Notes under the pieces: model-generated
What the model saw: only the letters and a program-made list of their open reading frames with translations
Database searches by the model: none
What the model was told of the DNA's origin: nothing
In this document: positions 33,409-41,384 of the stretch, one piece after another
Position numbering within the stretch: the first letter of the stretch is position 1
Layout of the letters: each line of letters opens with the position of its first letter
Made by a program: the position numbers and the translations under genes
Assembly: GCA_963714425.1 (NCBI GenBank)
Contig: CAVQOI010000003.1
Coordinates: forward strand, 62,001 to 126,000
Length of the DNA: 64,000 bases
DNA from: DATCYX01 sp963714425
GTDB taxonomy: Bacteria; Chloroflexota; Anaerolineae; Anaerolineales; UBA4823
Direction of reading: 5' to 3'

Positions 33409-34986
33409 TCAAGGCTTTCTTGAGCGAACAACATACACCCCGCCAGCCTGCTCGTAGGTAAATAGTGCTTCCACAAAAGCGATCTCTTCCAGATCGCCTG
33501 GGTTGAAAAAATTTCTCCGGTCGCCGCGTGTCGTAAACCACACCCAGGCGACTATCCCTTCCTCAGGCCAACCGCGATAGTGTGCGTGCAGGTACTCATC
33601 GTCTCTCTCATTGTTCTCAAAATCGCGCGGGGAGTAGTGGGTTACCTGGCGGGTGAACAGGTAGGCCGCCTCGGGGTCGTTGCTGTACACCGGCAGGCTT
33701 GGATCCAATGGATGCTCACGCAAATAGCCCACCACAGGCGATTCTTGAAATCGCCGATGGTTGTAAAGATTGTACAGCGCTTCGCCATTCTCGATCGAAT
33801 CCTTGACGTATGCCTGCAAGAGAGCGATTGGGTAGATCGACCAGAGTAGAAAAAACAAGGTGGTCAGTATTTGGGCGAACTGCCAGCCGCGTTCCTTGAG
33901 TGGATTGATCACCGTTTCTTGCAGCACGCTGAAGACCAGGATCAGGACTGGTGTGAAGATCACAATCTGGAAGCGGTCGTCGTAAGGATGGGTGTGGTCG
34001 AAAGTGATCGTTGTAGGGATGAGGACCAGCAGGTACACGATGCTGAAGACGATCATCGGCCAATACGCGGGGGATTTCAGGCGAGCGGACAAGGCTGTCC
34101 AATTCGCATTGCGCCTCAGGAGCAGCAACCCTACCAAAACCACTGCCGGGGGAAACCAGGCCGGCAGCCGGTTCAACACGCTTAACGGGATGAACCAGCG
34201 CAGGATCATACGCGTGTGGTAAGCAATGTTGAGTAAGGGGTAGGCATCTTGAAAGTGCCTGGCTCCGGTCAGGCTTCCATATTGCAGATAGTTGCGCCCG
34301 ATCACCCAAACCAGGATGGGGACAGATACACCCAGCCCAAACACAAAAGCGCCGGCGAGCGCCTTGCGTGGGCTGTTCCAATGTTTGGCGAGGATGGCGA
34401 GTGCGCCCACCGCCACCAGGCACACCCCCAAAAAGCGCTGCAGGGGCGCCAGCGCTGCCAGGACGATCATGAAGAACAGCGCGCTGCGGCTGGAGTGTGT
34501 CAGGTAGCTGTGGCAGGCGATGAGAAATGCCAGCAGCATAGCAATGAAGAGCGAGTCGGAGGCAATGTTTGCTGCCAGGGTAAGGTACGATGCTGATAGA
34601 AAGCAGATGAATACCCCCAGCAGCGGCCATACCGGGTTGTCGGGGAAGCATATCTTCATCAAAATGCCGGTCAGGAAAAGGATCAAGCCCATGGAGATGG
34701 CGTTCAAGATCCCCCCGGCGACGATAACATCCACACCGGTGAGCAGGCGCAGCCCGGCCAGGATCATCGGGTAGAGCGGCGGCCACAAGATGTACGGTCC
34801 ACCATGGAAATTGGTGAACCCCTGGCCGCGCAGCAGGTTATCGGCGGCGGAGATATACTCCATGCCATCGCTTGAGATGCCCGGCCCGTACGCCGAAGTG
34901 GTGATAAACACCAGGATCACTCCCAGAGCGGAGACTATGAAGAGATAGGCGAAAAAGATTCTTTGATATCCTAACGACTTTTGCAT
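33409..34986 (-). CDS. GT-C (PMT/ArnT-like) glycosyltransferase-type membrane protein
   Basis: Polytopic protein of 525 residues with about 11-12 helices and a soluble C-terminal tail of about 120 residues. The first outside loop has SSDGMEYISAADNLLRGQG and GPYILWPPLYPMILAGL, a close match to GT-C enzymes, in which the Asp of the first loop is the catalytic base. The donor would be a polyprenyl-phosphate sugar and the acceptor a lipid or protein on the outer side. The start at 34986 (MQKSLGYQR) was chosen over 35010 because it leaves a normal short inside tail. The acceptor is unknown. Confidence 0.75.
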   Translation of the reverse strand: MQKSLGYQRIFFAYLFIVSALGVILVFITTSAYGPGISSDGMEYISAADNLLRGQGFTNFHGGPYILWPPLYPMILAGLRLLTGVDVIVAGGILNAISMGLILFLTGILMKICFPDNPVWPLLGVFICFLSASYLTLAANIASDSLFIAMLLAFLIACHSYLTHSSRSALFFMIVLAALAPLQRFLGVCLVAVGALAILAKHWNSPRKALAGAFVFGLGVSVPILVWVIGRNYLQYGSLTGARHFQDAYPLLNIAYHTRMILRWFIPLSVLNRLPAWFPPAVVLVGLLLLRRNANWTALSARLKSPAYWPMIVFSIVYLLVLIPTTITFDHTHPYDDRFQIVIFTPVLILVFSVLQETVINPLKERGWQFAQILTTLFFLLWSIYPIALLQAYVKDSIENGEALYNLYNHRRFQESPVVGYLREHPLDPSLPVYSNDPEAAYLFTRQVTHYSPRDFENNERDDEYLHAHYRGWPEEGIVAWVWFTTRGDRRNFFNPGDLEEIAFVEALFTYEQAGGVYVVRSRKP

Positions 34987-35169
34987 GATGTCCACCCGGG
35001 TGGAGTTCAACCAAATTGTAACCGTTTCCCCAGATAACGGAGATGCTACAGACAGAAATTTCCTCGCTTCGAATAAATTGCCCGAACAGTTGGTTATAAT
35101 CTCACTTCAGAGAATACAGCAACCCACGAGTTTGTGGTACTGCTCCATGGTTCAAAAGGCGCTTGATTC

Positions 35170-36237
35170 GTGAGATACAGAAATATCATCTACCTCCTAT
35201 TGGTGTTGGCCTGCTTCCCCGGCACTGGCGAGTTCAAAGCCAGCGCCGCTCTCCCGGGCGCTCCCACCGCCTGCACCGGCGATTTTATCTCGGTGAGCAT
35301 GCCCCTGAACGACCTGGGGAGCGGCGAATACGTGCGTATGAACACTGGTCCGACTGGCTTCACTGGCGGGTTGTACCCCGGCGGGAGCAATATCCGTCCA
35401 GCGGCGCATGAATCTGCGGGGAGGCTGATCGCTAGGCAGGTCACAGCGCGAGATGCGAACGGTAATCCAGACCCGGATGGGCGTATCGTGCTGCTCTCCA
35501 TTGGCATGTCCAACACCAACAGCGAATTTCGTTCCTTCATGGAGCTGACGCGCTTCGATCCACAGATTAACAGCAAGGTGGTTCTTGTGAACGGCGCCCA
35601 GCCGAACCTGGTTGCCAGCCGGTGGGTGGACCCAAATGCACCCAGCTGGGTTAATGTGGAGACCCTGCTTGCATCGGATGGGCTTTCGCCTGCTCAGGTT
35701 CAGGTAGCCTGGGTGAAGCTGACCAATTTACAGCTCAGCCAGTTTCCTGAATCGATCCAAAACTTGCAAAACGACCTGAAGTTAATCGTTCGCAACCTCA
35801 AGGCAAAATATCCGAATGTCCGCATGGCATACCTGTCCAGCAGGACGCGCGCTTACCAATACTGGTTTGGCTTGAACCCCGAGCCGGGAGCTTTTGAGAC
35901 TGGGTTTGCGGTGAAATGGCTGGTTGAAGCGCAAATCAATGGAGATCCGGAGCTAAACTTCGATCCAGCTCTGGGCCCAGTAGTGGCGCCATATCTATCT
36001 TGGGGACCATATTTGTGGATCGATGGGACCAACCCCCGCTCGGATGGCATGGTCTGGACTCAGGATGACCTGGCGGATGATTGCGTGCACCCCTCAGCGA
36101 GTGGTAATGCCAAGGTGGCTGCCCAGCTTATTGCATTCTTCAAGTGGGACACCACCACTCGTCCCTGGTTTTTACACAGGCTGCCTTTCTACCTTCCAGG
36201 AATCATCTCAGCGCAGCCACAATCGCGCTCACATTAA
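35170..36237 (+). CDS. Secreted SGNH-hydrolase-like protein with a YLP tail
   Basis: Exported protein of 355 residues. A GTG start is followed by a signal peptide (IIYLLLVLACFPGTG, cleavage likely after ASA). The body has GRIVLLSIGMSNTNSEF as a possible block I, and ADDCVHPSASGNAKVA, a typical SGNH block V with the Asp-x-x-His pair. The serine of block I (GMSNT) is plausible but not certain. It ends HRLPFYLPGIISAQ, the YLP tail seen in other secreted Chloroflexota proteins and in the 56712-58916 product. Its end overlaps the convergent metal-binding protein gene by 35 bases. Likely a secreted esterase or a relative without activity. Confidence 0.65.
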   Translation: MRYRNIIYLLLVLACFPGTGEFKASAALPGAPTACTGDFISVSMPLNDLGSGEYVRMNTGPTGFTGGLYPGGSNIRPAAHESAGRLIARQVTARDANGNPDPDGRIVLLSIGMSNTNSEFRSFMELTRFDPQINSKVVLVNGAQPNLVASRWVDPNAPSWVNVETLLASDGLSPAQVQVAWVKLTNLQLSQFPESIQNLQNDLKLIVRNLKAKYPNVRMAYLSSRTRAYQYWFGLNPEPGAFETGFAVKWLVEAQINGDPELNFDPALGPVVAPYLSWGPYLWIDGTNPRSDGMVWTQDDLADDCVHPSASGNAKVAAQLIAFFKWDTTTRPWFLHRLPFYLPGIISAQPQSRSH

Positions 36238-37123
36238 ATTTCATCATCTCGATATAGGTGGGAGCTGGGCCGTCCATAGGGGTGATTGAGTGGCTGTAAA
36301 GCTCTGTAACGACCTGTATGTCCGTCTCGCCAATCAGCTGCTGGGCGAGTTGCGGGTTAGAGCCAGACTCAATAAAGATGGCAGGGGCGCCAGTGGCTTT
36401 GATACGCTCAATAAGGCGCACCAGCTCCAAGGCCGATGGGGAGGCGCCGGTGCTGAAGCTGGGTAGGATCGCCCCAGCGACTTCGAAGCCGTATCGGTCG
36501 GCGAAATACCCCAGGCTTTCATGGTTGGTCACCATCAGTCGCCTTTCCACGGGGATCTGCGCCACCTGTTCCACGATCCAGGCGTCGAGCGCTTCAAGCT
36601 GGGCGATATAAGCCTTGGCGTTGGCGGCGTAGAGATCCGCCCCTGCCGGGTCTGCCTGGCTCAAGCCGTCGCGGATGTTCTCGACGTAATGCATCACATT
36701 GTTTGGATCCAGCCAGAAGTGGGGGTCAACTCCCTCGTGGGAGTGCGCCTCGTCCGCAGCATTTCCATTGACTCCTCTGCTGTGCAGCCCTGCAGCCGCC
36801 TCGATAACCAATCGCTCTCCTCCAGCATTTGCCAGGATGGATTGCAAGCCTGCCTCCAGGCCTGCGCCATTCAGAATGAGCACCTGGCTGTCGGCGATCC
36901 TGGCGATATCTTTGGGTGTAGGCTCGTAGGCGTGCGGGTCCAGCTCGGGGGGCATCAGGCTGTCCACCTCGAGACGTTCGCCTGCCACGTTCTGGGCAAT
37001 ATCCGCCAGGAAGGTTTGCACTGCCAGGACCTTAGGGATGGTGGAATCCTGGGGGATTGGCGCCTGGCGGCATGCGCTGAGCAGAAGGACGATCATGAGG
37101 GGGGTAGCAATTCTGGCTCTCAT
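36203..37123 (-). CDS. Zinc/manganese ABC solute-binding lipoprotein (ZnuA-like)
   Basis: Cluster A-I metal-binding protein of 306 residues. Signal peptide with lipobox LLSAC, then metal ligands in the expected places: DPHAYEP, DPHFWLDP, and TNHESLGYFADRYGF, plus an acid in FIESGSNPQ. A short His/Asp-containing loop (DEAHSHEGVD) precedes the second ligand, as in zinc binders. It starts 8 bases after the fur-family gene in the same direction, so both are under the Fur-type box. No cognate permease or ATPase gene is in the window. Confidence 0.88.
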   Translation of the reverse strand: MRARIATPLMIVLLLSACRQAPIPQDSTIPKVLAVQTFLADIAQNVAGERLEVDSLMPPELDPHAYEPTPKDIARIADSQVLILNGAGLEAGLQSILANAGGERLVIEAAAGLHSRGVNGNAADEAHSHEGVDPHFWLDPNNVMHYVENIRDGLSQADPAGADLYAANAKAYIAQLEALDAWIVEQVAQIPVERRLMVTNHESLGYFADRYGFEVAGAILPSFSTGASPSALELVRLIERIKATGAPAIFIESGSNPQLAQQLIGETDIQVVTELYSHSITPMDGPAPTYIEMMKFNVSAIVAALR

Positions 37124-37131
37124 GCTGGCTC

Positions 37132-37572
37132 TCAGTCCTCCCGGCATTCAGGGCACAGGCCGTAGAGCTGCAGCCAGTGCTCGTGGATTTCAAAGCTGCT
37201 GCTCCGCGCCACCGAGCGGAGCAGAGGCGCGAGGTTGTCTCCGCTGAAAGTCACCGCCCGCCCGCATGTGGTGCACAACAAAAGGTGTTCGTGTCCCTGC
37301 GAGGCGGGCAGATAGGTGTGGCAGCCATCAGGATGGTGGACGCGCTGGACAAGCCCCAATGACTCGAGCTTTTCCAGGGTGCGGTAGACAGTGACCAAAC
37401 CCAGTCGAGGGGTATGTTTTTTACCCAAATCATATATTTCGATGGGTTCCAGGGCGCGCAGGGAAGTGGTGATGATCTCGACGATCAATCGCCGTGGGCG
37501 GGTCAGGTGGTATCCGCTGGCTTTGAGCTCGTCCAACCAGCGTTGGGTGAGAGGGGTGATTTGGGCTTTCAT
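37132..37572 (-). CDS. Fur-family metalloregulator (Fur/Zur)
   Basis: Ferric/zinc uptake regulator of 146 residues. The winged helix includes LTRPRRLIVEIITTS and the recognition helix region LGLVTVYRTLEKLESLGLVQRV. The sensor part has GHEHLLLCTTCGRAV and YGLCPECRED, giving two CxxC pairs for the structural zinc, and further His/Glu ligands (HHPDGCHTY, HEH). The ATG lies directly after a perfect Fur-type palindrome, with no ribosome site, so it may be translated from a very short leader. Partner gene ZnuA suggests zinc, the box suggests iron; Zur versus Fur stays open. Confidence 0.88.
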   Translation of the reverse strand: MKAQITPLTQRWLDELKASGYHLTRPRRLIVEIITTSLRALEPIEIYDLGKKHTPRLGLVTVYRTLEKLESLGLVQRVHHPDGCHTYLPASQGHEHLLLCTTCGRAVTFSGDNLAPLLRSVARSSSFEIHEHWLQLYGLCPECRED

Positions 37573-37601
37573 AAAATGAAAATGATAATCATTTTCATTT
37601 T
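37573..37601. promoter_or_regulatory. Fur-type box between fur-like gene and flavodoxin gene
   Basis: A perfect 29-bp palindrome: left arm AAAATGAAAATGAT, centre A, right arm ATCATTTTCATTTT. The inner 19 bases, GAAAATGATAATCATTTTC, differ from the classical Fur consensus at only two positions. It touches the start codon of the fur-like gene and lies 77 bases before the divergent flavodoxin gene, so it could control both. Confidence 0.85.
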
Positions 37602-37677
37602 ACTGCATGTCCATGGGTCCTGTCAACAGTTAAGTATCCAGATGAGGTACAATGCGTGATTGTTAGGAGACTATTTG

Positions 37678-38190
37678 ATGGCAGAAAAAATTCTAGTGAC
37701 TTACGCCTCACGGCTCGGATCCACCGCCGGTGTGGCAGAAGCAATTGGTGAAACCCTGGCTGAGAGTGGCGCGCAGGTTGATATTCTTCCCATGAACGAC
37801 GTTCAAGACCTCTCTGCCTACCAGGCGGTGGTGGCGGGGAGTGCAATTAGAGCCGGCCAATGGCTGCCAGAAGCAATGCGATTTTTGCGTGCACATCAGG
37901 ATGCGTTAAATAAGCCTACCGCTGTGTTCTTAGTGTGCATGACATTGACCATGCGGGAGGAGTATCGCCAACACGTGTCTTCCTGGCTGGAGCCGGTGCG
38001 AGCCATCCTGAAGCCTGTGAGCGAAGGCCTCTTCGCAGGGGTGCTAGACATTCGCAAAGTGGAGTCGTTTGGCGATAGGTTGAAGTTCCGCTTGAGTGTC
38101 CTCTTCGGTGTCTGGAAGGAGGGCGACCATCGGGATTGGAATGCGATCCGATCCTGGGCACAAAGTCTGCCCCCGCTTCTAACGAAGTAG
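37678..38190 (+). CDS. Flavodoxin-domain protein (HemG-like)
   Basis: FMN-binding protein of 170 residues. The phosphate loop is TYASRLGSTAGVAEAIG (residues 7-23), followed by VVAGSAIRAGQWLPEAMRFL, a phrase close to HemG-type menaquinone-dependent protoporphyrinogen oxidases and related flavodoxins. The ATG at 37678 lies 8 bases after AGGAG. It is divergent from the fur-like gene and shares its operator, which fits a flavodoxin replacing an iron protein under iron limitation. No other heme genes are close, so a HemG role is only a possibility. Confidence 0.8.
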   Translation: MAEKILVTYASRLGSTAGVAEAIGETLAESGAQVDILPMNDVQDLSAYQAVVAGSAIRAGQWLPEAMRFLRAHQDALNKPTAVFLVCMTLTMREEYRQHVSSWLEPVRAILKPVSEGLFAGVLDIRKVESFGDRLKFRLSVLFGVWKEGDHRDWNAIRSWAQSLPPLLTK

Positions 38191-38282
38191 GATCGTTTAA
38201 ATAATCTAATTCCCAATTGTTAGCATACCGGTGGGTCACAGACCACGCCGGGAAGTATTGATCCGATTTTCCCTATAGCCAG

Positions 38283-39302
38283 TCAGTCGACGTTCAGTGA
38301 TGCCATGAACGCCGCAATCTGATCATGATAAAAAGCCTTCAAATCCTCGGGAGGGCGCTTCAGGCGCGGCGAGAGCAAGTACACCAGCAGACCCTTCTCG
38401 GTGTGCAACCGGTTTTCCGACTGGTCGAAGATGATCGAGCGTGGGTGGTCCATCACCTCGTCGGTCGCCTCCACGCCCCGCGACGCCGGCAGGCAGTGCA
38501 TGAACTGGCAGTGAGACGGTGCCTTCGTAAAGAGCTCCAGGCTCACCTGGTAGTCTGGCATGAAGGCGTGGCGGCGCTCGGGGATCTCATCTTCCTGGCC
38601 CACCCACCACCACAGGTCGGTGTAGATGTAATCCGCTTTTAGCACAGCCGCAACGGGGTCGTCCGTGACCTGCAGGGTGCCTCCAGAAGCGGCGCAGTTT
38701 TCCTCAGCCCACCTTAGCCATTGCGCGGGGGGCTGGTATTTCAGCGGGGCGGCGTGGGTGAAGTGCATCCCCATGCGGGTGCAGATCAGCATCAGCGAGG
38801 AGAGCACATTGGTGGCGTCTCCGATGAAGGTTACGTGCAGGTCCTCCAACTTCATGCCAGCCGGCATATGCTCGATCATGGTCATCACGTCGCACACAAC
38901 CTGGGTGGGATGGTTGTAATCGGTCAGGCCGTTGATCACGGGGACCTCGGCGTGGCGCGCCAGCTCGCTGATGGTGGCATGCTTGAGCGTGCGTGCCATA
39001 ATGATGTCGCACATGCGTGAGAGCACTTTGGCTGTGTCGTACATCGATTCGCGCACGCCTAAATGGATCTCCCCCGGCTTGAGGTACAGGGCATGCCCGC
39101 CTAGCTCGGTCATGGCGACCTCAAAAGAGACGCGCGTGCGTGTGGACGGCTCCTCGAAGATCATCGCCAGCGAGGCGTCCTGCAGCAGCTTGGGCGTGCA
39201 GCCTTGCTTGTCGGCGGCTTTGATCTTGCGGCTGAGCTCGATGATGTCGAGCAGTTCTTGCTTGGCGTAATCCTGTGTGTCGATGAAATGGCGCAGGTTC
39301 AT
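38283..39302 (-). CDS. Ornithine/putrescine carbamoyltransferase family protein
   Basis: Transcarbamylase of 339 residues. Carbamoyl-phosphate motifs are intact: STRTR (53-57), DYNHPTQ (129-134) and HCLPASRG (269-276). The ornithine signature SMG is missing: the DxWxSMG region reads DLWWWVGQEDE (229-239). Together with LTDYNHPTQ and ENRLHTEKGLLVYLLSP near the end, it looks more like putrescine carbamoyltransferase than anabolic ArgF. RBS: AGGAGGT. It stands alone, without arginine genes or an agmatine deiminase nearby. The true amine acceptor (ornithine, putrescine or another) needs a test. Confidence 0.85.
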   Translation of the reverse strand: MNLRHFIDTQDYAKQELLDIIELSRKIKAADKQGCTPKLLQDASLAMIFEEPSTRTRVSFEVAMTELGGHALYLKPGEIHLGVRESMYDTAKVLSRMCDIIMARTLKHATISELARHAEVPVINGLTDYNHPTQVVCDVMTMIEHMPAGMKLEDLHVTFIGDATNVLSSLMLICTRMGMHFTHAAPLKYQPPAQWLRWAEENCAASGGTLQVTDDPVAAVLKADYIYTDLWWWVGQEDEIPERRHAFMPDYQVSLELFTKAPSHCQFMHCLPASRGVEATDEVMDHPRSIIFDQSENRLHTEKGLLVYLLSPRLKRPPEDLKAFYHDQIAAFMASLNVD

Positions 39303-39405
39303 AAGGGGACCTCCTGGGATAATTATCCCAGACCCGAGCCGTTTTCACAAACAATCTGTTATAGGGAATTACCCACCCAACCACATCTTCCATCCGCCAA
39401 CAAGT

Positions 39406-39498
39406 CTCCCCTCCCACGTTTGGGGGAGGGGAAGCCTGCCGCCGCGAAACGCCGACGAACGCAGCGAAGTAGGGTAGGCAGGCAGGGAGTGGGGGTTG
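39406..39498. repeat. GC-rich palindromic intergenic repeat, copy 2
   Basis: Same family as 3055-3153: C-run CTCCCCTCCCACG, then TTTGGGGGAGGGGAAGCCTG, a divergent middle with CGAACGCAGCGAAG, then GGCAGG and GAGTGGGGGTT. It lies between the carbamoyltransferase and lipoprotein genes. Confidence 0.65.
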
Positions 39499-39510
39499 AT
39501 ACGGCCTTTT

Positions 39511-40281
39511 CTAATCCGGCCAGGGGATGTCTACCGGGTCGGTGTAACCGTGTTTCTCCACAGTGTACAGTTTACCGCCTGAGGCGCCCGAGCAGCCGCG
39601 CTCATCGGTGAGCGTAACGCGGTTGTCGTTGGTCTGCACAGCGATGAAGACCAGGTTGCCCCCCTGGCACACGAAGGCTTCCACAAGGTAGCCGCGGAAG
39701 TCGTCCTCTGTCATCCATACCTTATTCCAGCGGATGGTGACCTCGTCGTCATCGCGCTCGGCGTCGATGTCATCCGGTGGACCGTAGAGTGTGGACTGCG
39801 GCAGGCGAGAGGTGACCACATTGACGCTTGCCACATCCCCGCTCACCTCCAGCACAGAAGCAGCCGCCCAGCAGTGGCGCTCCAGGTCGTACGGCTGCAG
39901 CCACAGCCAGGTTTTTGATGCGTTGCGCCCGTGCACCTCAGCCACCTCGCCTTTGTTCAGCTCGTAAGAGTACAGATATGCCTTGCCCGGTCCATAGCGG
40001 CAGAAAGCGCGTTCTTCGATCACCACCGCCATCGGGAACTCGGAGGTAGCGGTAGGGGAGGGAGATTGCGTGGGCGTGATGGTTGGGGAGGGGCTGGCTG
40101 TCGGTGTGGGCGTGCTCGTGGGGAGTGGTGTGGACGTCATCGTGGGAGTATGCGAGGGAGCAGCTGTCAGGCTGGGTGTGGGCGGCGGTGGAAGTGTTGG
40201 GGGGAGGGTGGCTGCCTGCGCGCTGCATCCCGCCCCAATAAGGAGGAAAACAACCAAAAAAGATGATTTCAAAAGGCGCAT
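39511..40281 (-). CDS. Lipoprotein with Thr/Pro-rich linker and SH3-like domain
   Basis: Surface lipoprotein of 256 residues. The leader has a lipobox GAGC (Cys19). Residues 25-82 are a low-complexity Thr/Pro/Ser linker (TPTPTASPSPTITPTQ), probably spanning the cell wall. Next comes a bacterial SH3-like domain (FCRYGPGKAYLYSYELNKGE ... WLWLQP) and a C-terminal beta-rich part with a Cys pair (FVCQGG, ERGCSG). There is no enzyme motif. SH3-like domains commonly bind cell-wall peptide, so a wall-bound role is likely. It faces no obvious partner gene. Confidence 0.72.
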   Translation of the reverse strand: MRLLKSSFLVVFLLIGAGCSAQAATLPPTLPPPPTPSLTAAPSHTPTMTSTPLPTSTPTPTASPSPTITPTQSPSPTATSEFPMAVVIEERAFCRYGPGKAYLYSYELNKGEVAEVHGRNASKTWLWLQPYDLERHCWAAASVLEVSGDVASVNVVTSRLPQSTLYGPPDDIDAERDDDEVTIRWNKVWMTEDDFRGYLVEAFVCQGGNLVFIAVQTNDNRVTLTDERGCSGASGGKLYTVEKHGYTDPVDIPWPD

Positions 40282-40583
40282 GCAGGCATTCTATCAGCAT
40301 GCGCGCGATATTGACTGTTTGCCTTAAAAAGCTGTTAAGTGCCTATCCAAAGAGTTAGGTGGCTCTCCTTTCGGCGGAATCGGTGGACGGGCTGAAGCAA
40401 AGGTTGAGAGCGATGCAGCCCTTCACCCTCGGGTGCTTCATCCCGTGTTGACGCTGCGTAGAGGCCCAGGCGGCTTTGATGCCCTTCATTGCTCTGATAT
40501 TTGCTAAACAGGACTACACTGCCTAAAATAGTTCGGAGCATAGATAGCAAGGAGAACGGGTTTAGACTCTGCAGGGTGCGTGC

Positions 40584-40859
40584 TCAGGGTGCGTTGGGTT
40601 CGGGGGCTTTATTGCGGTTGCCGCGCACGAACCGGCGTCCCAGGTCAGAGTCAAAGCTCTCGAAGCGCTGTAGCCGCCCCCAGGAAGTTGCGGCAACGGG
40701 CACATCCAGGCTCTCCCACGGGAATGCCAGCACTTTCACGCCATCGAACTCGTCGATCACCCCCCGAATCTCCTCTTTGAGTTGATCGCAATTGCCGCCA
40801 GCCAGGGCAGCGCAGTTATACCAGAAGATCACATGCCCCTGCCCAAATGAGATTGTTAG
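40584..40859 (-). pseudogene. Remnant of a DUF3105-type protein
   Basis: An open stretch of about 91 codons reads SFGQGHVIFWYNC at its start and then PVAATSWGRLQRFESFDSDL and FVRGNRNKAPEPNAP, which matches my memory of the C-terminal half of DUF3105 proteins. A stop at 40860-40862 cuts it off at the N-side and no signal anchor is present. It is a truncated gene. Confidence 0.5.
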
Positions 40860-41040
40860 TCAGGCGTTGGGTGCGCTGGGTTTCTTTCACGAGCTGCCGC
40901 TTGCTGGCCTTACCTGTGCTTCTTTGTCTGCTTATAGTCTCTTTCTGGATAATTTGCCGAATTCTTTACACTTAAATTCAAACCGATCAGGCCTAAATTG
41001 TCCTTTAGCAGAAGATTTATATGCGGGGAGGATTACACGG

Positions 41041-41166
41041 ATGGAATGCGCCGAGATGATGCGCAAGGCTTTCGGTGAGAGCTACCCACGCCTTGTTGCT
41101 CTGAAGAATCAATACGACCCCGCCAACCTGTTCCGCCTCAATCAGAATATCAAGCCGTCTGTTTAG
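41041..41166 (+). pseudogene. C-terminal remnant of a berberine-bridge (BBE) FAD oxidase
   Basis: The 41 residues ending at 41166 read MMRKAFGESYPRLVALKNQY then DPANLFRLNQNIKPSV, the typical end of BBE-type FAD-linked oxidases. The bases before it (40870-41040) are less GC-rich and do not encode the rest of such a protein in any frame. It is a truncated gene end in the same gap as the DUF3105 remnant. Confidence 0.6.
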
Positions 41167-41228
41167 CTGTATTTGCTACCCATTTCCGGTATTATTCGCC
41201 CTGCCTCTGCGTGAAAGGGAAATTGTGG

Positions 41229-41273
41229 AAAAAGTGGTTATCCGGCGGCGAAGCCGCCGGATAACCACTTTTT
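41229..41273. terminator. Strong bidirectional terminator
   Basis: Perfect inverted repeat with 21-bp arms (41229-41249 and 41253-41273) and a GAA loop; the arms begin AAAAAGTGGTTATCC and the top is GGCGGC/GCCGCC. The A-run and T-run at the ends make it a terminator in both directions, between the remnant and the exosortase cassette. Confidence 0.85.
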
Positions 41274-41282
41274 ATTAAATTT

Positions 41283-41353
41283 TCTCCCGTCCCCAATTGT
41301 TGGGGTAGGGGAAGCCTGCCGAGCGTAGCGAAGGCAGGTCGGGGGTAGGGGTT
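41283..41353. repeat. GC-rich palindromic intergenic repeat, copy 3
   Basis: Third member of the family at 3055 and 39406: CTCCCGTCCCC, GGGGTAGGGGAAGCCTGCCG, a small inner stem, then GGCAGGTCGGGGGTAGGGGT. It lies 32 bases past the end of the exosortase-cassette gene. Confidence 0.65.
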
Positions 41354-41384
41354 GTAATGGTTCTGAACAACTTCCTCGCAAACA

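Noticed and set aside
33716..34786. Minus-strand ORF of 356 codons in another frame within the GT-C gene
   Set aside because: Pro/Arg-rich without hydrophobic pattern; the other frame gives a normal 12-helix protein.
40335..40550. Minus-strand ORF of 71 codons before the lipoprotein gene
   Set aside because: No recognisable domain, low-complexity charged sequence, in a region of gene remnants.
41229..41273. Insertion-sequence terminal repeat
   Set aside because: The arms are directly joined by a 3-base loop with A/T runs outside, as for a terminator; there is no transposase gene.
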